NCBI GenBank assembly: GCA_000320545.1
Contig: ADNK01002546.1
Location: forward strand, 1 to 52,500
Direction: 5' to 3'
Origin: Bigelowiella natans CCMP2755
Taxonomy: Eukaryota; Cercozoa; Chlorarachniophyceae
DNA: 52,500 bases
Shown: positions 44,472 to 52,500 of the stretch, piece by piece
Layout: every line of letters starts with the position of its first letter
How positions within the stretch are numbered: the first letter of the stretch is position 1
Notes under the pieces: model-generated
The model's database searches: none
Seen by the model: the letters and a program-made list of their open reading frames with translations, nothing else
What the model was told of the DNA's origin: nothing
Program-made: the position numbers and the translations under genes

Positions 44472-47062
44472 CTAATTCAAGGTTAATGAGTTGAAACTCT
44501 CACGAAGTGGAGACGGGATGCGGGCTAGAAATGACCAGACTCTGCGGTAAGTAGTAATACCCGATTAAAAGACTTTGAGTTTTGCTCACCTCATTGTTTA
44601 CTCTTATGGAAATCAACAACGGCTTTATCCGCCCCTTGAAATGTCGAGCCTTTCCAAAATCAAACACGCGATCTACCCCCACGAATGGCCGTCATGTTAA
44701 GTTAGTATGCGCTGGACATCGTCATCTTTTTTCACATGTTACGATTTTCTGTTGTGATGATTTCTCAGCGGTCTTTACGAGCCACCGTCGCCCCAAGGTC
44801 CCTTGTACGCCTCGTCTCTTCCCATCGAGAGCAATCGCCTACCCTACCAACACGCCCAAGCAGGACACATCTCTCAAAGAGACTATCAACTCTCCCCACC
44901 GTATCCATACCAGCAGCAGCAGCAGCAGCAGCGGGTGTTCGGTGAATACGAGCAGGGGGGGGTGAGAAGTGGGGATGTACGAGGCGACGGCCGAGGGGCT
45001 CTTTACAATGTAAACAGTGCCTATTACCCACCGCCTTCTTCCCCCCACACTAACACTGCCCTCTTCTCCCCACACTAACACTGCACAAACAACGAAACGC
45101 GCACTCGCAAGCCTACACACAAACCGAAAAGACACACACACACACACACACACGCACACACACACACATATTTATCAACAACGGTGCGGTCACAAAAAGT
45201 GTTTCGTGCGAACATCTTCTTTCTCCCTGCCCTCTCCCCTCTCCCCCTCTCCCCACTTATAACATACGAACACTTATTCCGTCGAATCCAATTAGACCCA
45301 CATCCAGTCGTACTACTACCATCACCCATACCCGCACATGGCAAGTATGTTACCTCGAGCAGCTCCTCCAAGACAAGGGTGGGTATACACGCAAAGGAAT
45401 GCTCGCGGATATATCCCAATCCAAAATTGCGTGTAGTAATCGTGATGTTTATCGATCAATCAGCGCATACATATAAAATGAGTATTATGTATATATATAT
45501 ATATATAATATATATAATATATAGAACATTCTCAAGCCGCATAAAGAAGTTACAACTCCGTCCGTGTCGGCAGCTTATTATTTACGTTCGCAACAGGCCC
45601 TTCCCCCCCCCCCCACCCGCTTTCAGTGTGAAACATCCTGCCGCTCCTAGAATCTACGAGCATGCACAGACGCCTCCAAGGTTTGAATGCTGCACGAAGT
45701 CGTCTCTCACTAACAATTGACAATTAGACGCGCAGGGTATAGCAGGATATGTACTCTTTGTTATGATAGTGATGCACGTAAAGAAAATGTCTTTCACGAA
45801 AAAGCCATATCTGACTCACAACAGCTCCTAAGTGGGCATCAAGAAGTAGTAAAACTGGATGTGGTTTTTTAACTCGATTTAGTTATTATTCAAATGGAGG
45901 GGGAAACAGCTTCTACTACGCACAGCCGCCGTCAGAGCCCGGCCGCTACTACTACCACCACTCGTCTGCTGCTCCCCCTCTTCCTCCACAACAGACTCAG
46001 TATTATCAGCCCTCCGATTATCAGCAGTTGCATTACGGTTTTTCTCCATTTCAGCAAGGTTATCTTCACTGGTGTTGTTCGCATCAAACGAGCAGACGAT
46101 CAGTTTCGATAATCCAATGTCGGCCAGAGAATATGCGCCGCAATGTTGTTTGTATATTCATTCTTTCTCTTCGTCGTTCAGAGAGCGTCACCCCCCCGCT
46201 GTCTAGCTACAGCATGCCCCCGCCAACTCCTCTGGGTATTGAGACGGCATTACGCAACGAAAAGCCTAACAGATTTTTTTTTTAAAGCGATATATGGCAG
46301 CCATTACGAGCATAAACTGCGAAGATGTTTCCAACGCCAGTCGGCTTGTTTTTTTGCACTTCTAATCATCGTATATCGTATATCGGATACTCGTAAAGAA
46401 AAAAACAGCGTTTGTGTTTTCCGCAATCCAGCTTTGGTAACGTTTCGTGCAATAAGCATTGCGTGTTCTTTATCTTAATGCACACGCGGCTGGCTGCGTT
46501 TGCATGCGTGTCGGTCGGTATATCACAATCATCATGTTCAGATAACTTACCAAGCGACATGTACGGCGGTCCTTCTCCTACATTCAGCTCTGCGGACAAC
46601 CAGAATGTACGCTATTCAGCAAAGCTGATTTTCGCATTTGAACATGGGAAAATCGTGAGCTTGATATTTCTTTCATCCTTACAACATTTCTTTCGCTGAA
46701 ACATTTTAGTGTTATGTGTTTAAATTATTATGAATGAAAAATTATAATATACATATAAATATATGATATATATTTATTATATTTCTCAAAGAACAGCTTG
46801 ATTTAAAACTTTCCATATTTTTCCCTTCGTATAAGCTGTTATCATTATCCCCATGTTTAAGCGTAGTTATCTGTTTTTTCACCCGACAGAGCCTTCGCTA
46901 TGATTACGTTGACAAAGGAGGAGGAAACCCACAGCAAGAGAGCAGCTTCAACGATTCTGTGGATATCGTTCGTTTGCGGTTGGAGAACAGGTGCAATTAT
47001 GGCCATGTTCATATAGGCCTAATGTTTACTCTTTGTTTTGTAGAGCATTTTATTTAATAACG

Positions 47063-47098
<36 letters not shown>

Positions 47099-47792
47099 GG
47101 GAGAAGGAGGGTTACGATGATACTTCCCTATTTTCTCCAAGTTTTCTACTTGAGCTGTATTTTTCATGCCTACTTCAGGTTTTTGTCTTCAAGTGCCCGG
47201 ACCAACCTAAGGTATCTGTGCTAGTTGTTTCATCGGGTTCTTGTCACAATTCGCATGGCAGAGAAAATGCATGCTCATCGAGTGCGTTGTTTCTAGGCAA
47301 GTGTTTCCACTGATTTTTCTCTCTCAATGACACTCATCAGGCCATATATGGAATATGGGGATTGGGTGCCTTTGGCAGTGCTCATGAGGTAGTTGAGCAG
47401 TAATAACCGCAGCACGGATAAAGTAAAATTCAGCCAGCTCAATGGCCTACTGTTTTTCCCTTTCAGGATGATCGGAGTTGAGTTGGGAGACATCGGCCGA
47501 GTCCAAGCTGCTGGTAATTGATTGGTCATATCGGTTTTTCTGCTGCGGGTGTCGTTGTTTCTCTGCTTTCATTCACAGTCCATCCTGTTTGGATCATTAC
47601 GTTTGTTTACGGTTTTCCGATGCTTCTACCCCGTGATTTGCCCATTCGTGTCGGACAGTGATGAGTTCCAAGGAATTGGAGCTGTCGCACGATGGTTTCA
47701 GAGTTCGGTTGGAAAGCTCGGCGTCTCAATCCAGCGGGGGGGCATCGGCCAATGCGGACGGTCCTCCCAGCCTCTCGCAAGGCCCTGAATGA
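40894..47792 (+). CDS. La-motif (LARP-like) RNA-binding protein
   Basis: Exons: about 40894-41048 (start uncertain), 41188-41236, 41378-41419, 41568-41628, 41918-41979, 42226-42642, 42868-42925, 43454-43533, 43769-43883, 44081-44125 (ILDEVRKQLSALRSK), 44482-44546, 44769-44961, 45296-45378, 45627-45680, 45883-46058, 46182-46235, 46542-46606, 46890-46990, 47179-47211, 47341-47388, 47467-47513, 47659-47792 (TGA). Phase carries at every junction except around 42925-43454. The N-terminal 100 residues are helical (LIKNWQMHG, KLAKAELDETGN, LGNWSKSMRAN). A polar acidic part follows, then a Tyr/Pro/Gln-rich region (YYYHHPYPHM, a run of seven Gln). The C-terminus matches a La motif: RLRLENRFLSSS, GDWVPLAVLMR, then ELELSHDGFRVR. 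No RRM follows, as in LARP1-type proteins. It probably binds mRNA in the cytoplasm. Confidence 0.7.
41762..41800. repeat. (AT)n microsatellite
   Basis: AT run with one phase shift, in the intron before exon 41918-41979. Confidence 0.95.
42004..42061. repeat. (CA)n microsatellite
   Basis: CA run with one ATCA interruption, in the intron between 41979 and 42226. Confidence 0.95.
43554..43740. repeat. (AT)n-rich block
   Basis: AT runs at 43561-43587 and 43639-43667 with further TATA-rich sequence to 43740, filling most of the intron 43534-43768. Confidence 0.9.
45133..45168. repeat. (CA)n microsatellite
   Basis: CA run in the intron 44962-45295, preceded by two copies of CACACTAACACTGC at 45045-45084. 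Confidence 0.9.
47066..47095. repeat. (AT)n microsatellite
   Basis: AT run in the intron between exons 46890-46990 and 47179-47211. Confidence 0.95.
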
Positions 47793-48724
47793 AGGCTACA
47801 CCATGCCATGGAGGATTTTGGTCAATGAGCTTCGAGGGAACTAGCATCGGTCATCAAACAGAACTCGCCGAGGAATAAAACCTTAGCGTTCGCAGTCAAC
47901 CATGAAAGTTGGTCAATTAACATGCGCCGGTGCACATTTCGTGGGCTTTAGCTGCTGTGGAAAGTCGGCGCCATTTGGCCACCATGCTAGCCACGTGCAT
48001 TGGTCCGATGAATTCCGATAAGTTTTGTTCGCGTCTAGTTCGCGTGTTTCCAATCGGTTGTTAGTTTGGCACTGCTCAAACTAGCACTCAAAATAATGCA
48101 ATGCCGATTGGACGTCAGCACGCTAGCCTACCTAGCTACTTGCGCTTCGAAACAATTATTCGGGTTGACGTTCATACCTGGTTATTGGTTAGAATGACAT
48201 GTAGGCATGATGATGGTTTGAGTGACTATGATAGATGGAAGTGGTGAATGCCAGCATGTGATGCATGCAACCATGTTCAGGAACAGTCACAGGGGACGAA
48301 ATGATGGGGAAAACACGTAGCACACATGTGGTCTTTTTACTGCTGCGACATACAAGAAAGCAGCCATATGCTAGCATGGTGAAGAACACAACTTAACATT
48401 ATTCACCTAGGCTAGTTTGTGCAGCAAAAGTGGGAGAGTGCAATGATTTTTTTTCATCCAAAAAATAAAAAATGGCATCACATGCATGATGCGTCGTAAT
48501 GCGAACGCTATTCCGGGATGATGGAACGACCTAGAGACACGAAGCTGGCCCGCAAAAAAGCCCAAGTCCCGCGCATGCTAGCGGCACAATGCTCCTAGCC
48601 TTATCATGGGGTTTCACATTTAGATATGCATTTCAAGCTTGCTAATATTGCCATTTCATCATCAGGGCTTCAGTTATAGAGTGCATCGTTTTCAAAAGCT
48701 TTTGTTGACGCAACGTGCTTTCTC

Positions 48725-48746
48725 AGTAAGAGACAAAGTATTCATA

Positions 48747-48778
<32 letters not shown>

Positions 48779-48840
48779 AGTGTCTCTAACTATACGAGTA
48801 AGAGACAAAGTATATATTTATATGTATGCGTGTCTCTACC
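48725..48840. repeat. Duplicated hairpin-forming unit around an (AT)n tract
   Basis: AGTAAGAGACAAAGTAT occurs at 48725 and again at 48797, and each copy is followed after an AT-rich loop by GTGTCTCTA (48780, 48828). AGAGACA and TGTCTCT are complementary, so each copy can fold. The period is about 72 bp and the first copy carries the longer AT loop. Confidence 0.8.
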
Positions 48841-49178
48841 CTCATACCGAGCAAGCTGGTTACAGTGGCACTTAGTCATTGCTGTGCGAACAATTCGCTG
48901 TCACGAAGATGAGATGACATCGATTCGATCAAGAAATTGGCAAATTGCTTGCGCCCTTCGAGAAGTCTAAAATGCCTTCAAATGAAACAGTCTGCTTTCC
49001 CAGGAAGCACCAATGTCAATCAGGATTGATGAGGTCAATCTCACTATCACCTGGGTTGCGATGGCTGTTGTCCTGCGAAGCCTTAAGACAAAGAAACACC
49101 AATCAAAGTGCGAATTCATTCCGTTTCGTTTTCAATCCAAGTCAGCAAGAGCAATGCAATCTAGACACATCCGCATCT

Positions 49179-49226
49179 AGTATGCATGCATGCATGCATG
49201 CGTGCGTGTGCGTGTGCGTGTGTGTG
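49179..49226. repeat. (TGCA)n run passing into (GT)n
   Basis: Five TGCA units followed by GCGTGT-type repeats, all alternating purine-pyrimidine. Confidence 0.9.
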
Positions 49227-49416
49227 CGTGTATGTGTGCACTATCTAGCTATGTTTGCGCAGCTACATTTGTACGAGTACGTGTCAGTTCTAGCTAATAT
49301 CCGTGCCACCACCTCCTTCTCTTCGTGCATGCCTGCTTTTGAATAATATCCCCTGGTGAAATCAAATGGAGGTCACGACACTGCCCATGTCGCATGGGCC
49401 CTCGTATGTGCACACA

Positions 49417-49458
<42 letters not shown>

Positions 49459-49543
49459 AATAATGAATATATACATATGTAGTACTTGTATAATTTACTA
49501 GGCTTATTTGCTCGCACAACGCACAAATCATCCAGCGCAACAG

Positions 49544-50956
49544 TTACCTCTCCCCATGCTGCCGCACACCCGATGCGGCATCTTCTTCGTCATCGAAAGG
49601 CAGCCCACTAGAAGGTGAGACTTTCATGGTGTCTAGCTGCTTAAAAGCTTTGAGCGCTTGAAGAACTGAAGTAGCCTGCACAGACAACTCATGTTCGCCA
49701 TACGATTCTAACCAAGGTAGCTTTGCGTCAGCGTATTTCTTAGATGTGACCGCTGAATGCGGCATTTTCTCCTTTGTCAATGCCGTATACACTGCAGCAT
49801 TCACCAAATGCACGAAGATCCTTGTTTTGCGCCTGGTGTCATACTCTCGCAGGTCACAGGTATCCTTGGGAAAGTTCTGTTTGATCTTGCCTCCCGCGGC
49901 TACTCCGGATCTAGGTACCACAGCTCTGTGCCGGTACCAGTATGGAGATTGAGCCCCCAGTCGGTGAAGAAAATTTACTGTTTTCCCCTCCAAATCTAAA
50001 GCAGGGTCGCTTGCCTTTACCTTCTCGCCAACTTTGAGACCCAACGCACGCGGTGATAGTAGCGGCGAAAGAGTTACAGGTTTCTCGTCCTTTTCTGCAG
50101 AGAACGTGGTTGCATCTTTAACCTTGAGCGGATAGTACACGAGCTGCATGCATCTTGTGTTATCTTTCCCAAGGATCTGTTTCTCAACGGATAGGCCGTT
50201 CTTTAGAGGCGGGCCAGTAAACTGCCGCACATAACCATTGCTACAGCTGAAGCCGTCGATCCAGCCATATTTGACATAATTCTGTTTCGTGTCCGGAGTT
50301 TCCTTCTTCAGACCGTCACTCTTCGTATATGTTTCGCCTGAAATAGCGTTTTTCGTTCCTGTAAAAATCTGCAGGGCAGCCCCGTCTTGTACACCCATCA
50401 CTTTTTTATTTAGTATTGCTAGCATGGCCTCGGATTGCCGGACGGGGATAACTACACCTCCTCGCGCCTTCATCAGTCGTGGAGCATTCTCGAGGCTATT
50501 GACCGAACGAGGCCGGAAGAAACCGAAACACGGAGGGAGAGGATATTCTTTCTCGGTGAGGGGAATACGCAGAGTTCTCATAAACTCAATAGTCATGTTA
50601 CCAATGGAAATCTTGCTGCCGTCCACCTCGAAAGCAGGGATATTCCTTTTCTTGTCCTGCAAGGCTTGCAGGTCTGCCCAGATGTCGTTGAGGGGCGTAT
50701 CCATCCCAACGACGTGGTTGCCTCCCTCAGGGTCGAGCTTGCTAGCTTCCCCCACCGTGAACGTGGCCTTCACAACAGGGATTTTACCGACGATTTCATT
50801 GCCTTCGAGAAGCTTACCCGCATAGATAAAGGGCGTCAGGTCAACAGGAACTTTCCGGTCCTCCTGTATTCGCTGCTTCACATCGTTGATGGTATCTCGG
50901 GGGTCTACGTCCAAGGTGATCTTCGCACCAACCAGAGATTTGAGGTGGATCTTCAT
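49544..50956 (-). CDS. Ubiquitin-like domain fused to a fungal/oomycete-type uncharacterised domain, intronless
   Basis: A single 470-residue open frame starts at ATG 50956-50954. Residues 1-62 align by eye with ubiquitin: MKIHLKSLVGAKITLDV, then DTINDVKQRIQEDRKVPVD, then FIYAGKLLEGN. No C-terminal GG for conjugation is visible at its end, so it is probably a permanent domain. The rest shows the ordered signatures of a family I recall from fungi and oomycetes: GGVVIPVRQSEAM (about 167-180), TGTKNAISGE (about 200), WIDGFSCSNGYVRQF (about 232-247), GGKIKQNF (about 355) and AVTSKKYADAKLPWLESYGE (about 405-424). Function unknown. The only long gene here without introns. Its TAA overlaps a donor-like GTAACT, so an intron and further exon at the 3' end are possible. 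Confidence 0.85.
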   Translation of the reverse strand: MKIHLKSLVGAKITLDVDPRDTINDVKQRIQEDRKVPVDLTPFIYAGKLLEGNEIVGKIPVVKATFTVGEASKLDPEGGNHVVGMDTPLNDIWADLQALQDKKRNIPAFEVDGSKISIGNMTIEFMRTLRIPLTEKEYPLPPCFGFFRPRSVNSLENAPRLMKARGGVVIPVRQSEAMLAILNKKVMGVQDGAALQIFTGTKNAISGETYTKSDGLKKETPDTKQNYVKYGWIDGFSCSNGYVRQFTGPPLKNGLSVEKQILGKDNTRCMQLVYYPLKVKDATTFSAEKDEKPVTLSPLLSPRALGLKVGEKVKASDPALDLEGKTVNFLHRLGAQSPYWYRHRAVVPRSGVAAGGKIKQNFPKDTCDLREYDTRRKTRIFVHLVNAAVYTALTKEKMPHSAVTSKKYADAKLPWLESYGEHELSVQATSVLQALKAFKQLDTMKVSPSSGLPFDDEEDAASGVRQHGER

Positions 50957-51416
50957 CGTTTGTTAGATTCGAGCCGTCGTCCTTTTCAAAAAGCAGATTC
51001 GCCGTATGGCCGCCTTTATTTGAGGGCAGCGGCGCGAACTTCCTTTTCGAACAATGAACAATTTTAAAAACGTGAGATCCTGAGCACATCCTCCCTTCCT
51101 GCCCATCCCCCCAAAATCCTGCACACCGGCACCTTCGACAGATCCCAGCGCAATGGAAGCTTCGCCCGATCTAGATTTACTGCGACAAGTAATTTGACAT
51201 GTCTTTTGCTAAAAATCGCCTGTATTTACACAAATATCCGACTACCGGAACAATGTCTGGCCGGGATTATGTACTCGTAGAGTTCACTTGAAATTGATCG
51301 CGGGCCGGGCGTTCGCTGCTTAAATTTCTGTGTATGAGCTCGAATTCGAAGAAAACGGCCTACAAAAGCTAAAAATAGATCGAATTTCGAAACGGGAGGT
51401 TTCAGCCACAACTGCC
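50957..51416. promoter_or_regulatory. Short divergent intergenic region
   Basis: Only 460 bp separate the start codons of the ubiquitin-like gene (minus) and the repeat protein gene (plus). It must contain both 5' untranslated regions and both promoters unless further 5' exons exist. No element identified. Confidence 0.35.
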
Positions 51417-52104
51417 ATGCGGGAGATAGCAACAATGGAGCTCTCAGCTGTGACTCTACTTCTGCAGCTCAACGTGAGTTGTCAAAGGAGAGAAGGAGGG
51501 GTTTGGGCTGCTCGCGTGATCTTGCCGCCTGCTGCTATTGCCTCCCCGTGTTTTCTTTGAATAATGTTTTTTTGAGTTCTTCAATGGTTGGCAATTATCA
51601 TTGCAGGTTGCATTGGCAACCCCTTACCCGACTTCCTACCCGACTCGCTTTCCGAGCTTGTATCCCTCTCGTTTCCCGACTCGCTACCCGACCTCGTATC
51701 CCTCTTCTTTCCCAACGATGTACCCAACGCCATCTTCAGGAAGTAATAGACCGAGCGAGCGTAGCTATGTGTAACCTGTTTATAGATTGTAGTTCGGGGA
51801 CAATAGATTTTAGATAATGAAAGAAGCTGACACGTCTTTGGACCCACCCAGAAAACTGAGATTAGTCGTTTATCTATGCGTCGTGTTGCCCTCATGCTAT
51901 TTGCCTCTCCTATTTGAATGGGTGAGTGTATCGATTCGTCGGTAGTGTTTATCCTCTCTTTCTCTTTCCAACCCACCACTCCAGAGCCCCCACCGTTGTG
52001 CGGCCACTGACTCGTTTGTGCATGTTACGCAACAAGACATCATGGTTACAAATGGCGATTATCGGCTGGTTCCTATTGGGCAGACGAATCATAGGCTCTT
52101 CCAG
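51417..52104 (+). CDS. Secreted YPT/FPS tetrapeptide-repeat protein (3' end outside the window)
   Basis: Exon 51417-51473 encodes MREIATMELSAVTLLLQLN, which continues after the intron as VALA and then TPYPTS: together a good signal peptide with a cleavage site after VALA. Exon 51607 onwards encodes about ten tandem units of the form YPTx or FPSx (YPTSYPTRFPSLYPSRFPTR ...), ending near 51737 or, with a later donor, 51774. Exon 51985-52104 (SPHRCAATDSFVHVTQQDIM ... GDYRLVPIGQTNHRLFQ, donor GTGAGT) continues the frame with what looks like a folded extracellular domain. Phase fits if the repeat exon ends before the GTGTAA at 51775. Proline/Tyr/Thr repeats after a signal peptide suggest a stalk or wall-associated surface protein. 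Family not recognised. Confidence 0.65.
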
Positions 52105-52139
52105 GTGAGTGCAAAAACGCGAAGAACAATAATATATAC

Positions 52140-52143
<4 letters not shown>

Positions 52144-52174
<31 letters not shown>
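52144..52174. repeat. (AT)n microsatellite
   Basis: AT run in the intron after exon 51985-52104. A second AT run lies at 52433-52461. Confidence 0.95.
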
Positions 52175-52178
<4 letters not shown>

Positions 52179-52427
52179 TTTTGTATGCACGCCTTTTATA
52201 TTTTCGAACGGACGTGTGCTGTGCCCGAATTCCCCCGGTGTTTGCCTCTCACACAAAAGTAGAGCTCTATAAACGGGGCAAACACACGCGTATATGCACG
52301 CTGGGGGAGCGGCAGAGGAGAGCCTCAACTGAGCAGAAAAACTACCGATGCCATCACTTGCCGGCAATGCGTTTCGCTATTAATAACGAATTTATCAAGT
52401 GATATTCAAACAACCTCTATATTTATT

Positions 52428-52461
<34 letters not shown>

Positions 52462-52500
52462 GTTTATATCTCGAAATTTCCTGACGATATTTGTACACCA

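Larger units (their letters stand above)
47793..49543. other. Convergent intergenic region with CATGCTAGC words
   Basis: The La-motif gene ends at 47792 and the ubiquitin-like gene ends at 49544, both pointing inwards. CATGCTAGC is present at 47983-47991 and 48574-48582, its reverse complement at 48369-48377, and a one-mismatch copy at 48119-48127. A (TGCA)n run passing into (GT)n is at 49179-49226, and an (AT)n tract at 49422-49455. No supported gene. Confidence 0.6.

Noticed and set aside
49294-49476. Extra 3' exon of the ubiquitin-like gene
   Set aside because: The frame is open but Arg/Trp-rich without family similarity, and the main frame already ends in a stop.
50289-51067. Long plus-strand frames over the ubiquitin-like gene
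   Set aside because: Pure antisense shadows of the minus-strand coding sequence, which has recognisable domains.
1-52500. CRISPR arrays, bacterial operons, Shine-Dalgarno sites, tRNA and rRNA genes
   Set aside because: None seen. The tandem repeats are simple microsatellites without spacers, and the genes are spliced eukaryotic genes. Small RNA genes cannot be excluded by eye.

Overview
The window is nuclear DNA from a protein-rich, intron-dense unicellular eukaryote. Evidence: GT-AG introns of roughly 70-700 nt in almost every gene, in-phase exons as short as 8-40 nt, long (AT)n/(GT)n/(CT)n microsatellites, a DH-PH RhoGEF (absent from land plants), a protein with repeated F-x-P-x-I / FLxR motifs of a kind I associate with protist flagellar proteins, and an LTR-retrotransposon relic. 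I cannot name the species; a SAR-type protist (rhizarian, stramenopile or alveolate) is a guess. The standard genetic code fits: TAA, TGA and TAG all end reading frames. Gene models were built by hand: I joined exons only where splice sites were GT/AG, reading phase carried across the junction and the joined peptide made sense. Unresolved junctions are stated.

Layout. 1-2023: rearranged LTR-retrotransposon pol (reverse-transcriptase start, integrase core and C-terminus, a 303-bp exact direct duplication) followed by nested inverted repeats. 2024-3473: no gene seen. 3474-13954 (+): multi-exon predicted membrane protein, partly resolved. 15417-17756 (-): short basic coiled F-x-P-x-I repeat protein, 9 exons. 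18956-28834 (+): TMCO3/KEA-type CPA2 cation-proton antiporter, 32 exons, about 676 residues. 30401-35935 (-): DH-PH Rho guanine-nucleotide exchange factor with a predicted 8-nt microexon. 37091-37555 (+): possible 96-residue two-membrane-segment protein. 38361-40762 (+): acidic, low-complexity protein of unknown function. 40894-47792 (+): La-motif (LARP-like) protein with a Tyr/Pro/Gln-rich middle. 49544-50956 (-): intronless ubiquitin-like fusion protein of a family I know from fungi and oomycetes. 51417-52104 and beyond (+): secreted protein with YPT/FPS tetrapeptide repeats, cut by the window edge.

The genes mostly alternate in orientation, which gives three convergent gaps (13955-15416, 28835-30400, 47793-49543) and three divergent ones (17757-18955, 35936-37090, 50957-51416). 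The convergent gaps share CATGC/GCTAGC-rich sequence. Long (AT)n tracts fill the introns of the plus-strand genes but are nearly absent from the two intron-containing minus-strand genes. The genes have unrelated predicted roles (ion transport, Rho signalling, RNA binding, flagellum, surface), so no operon-like pathway is implied.
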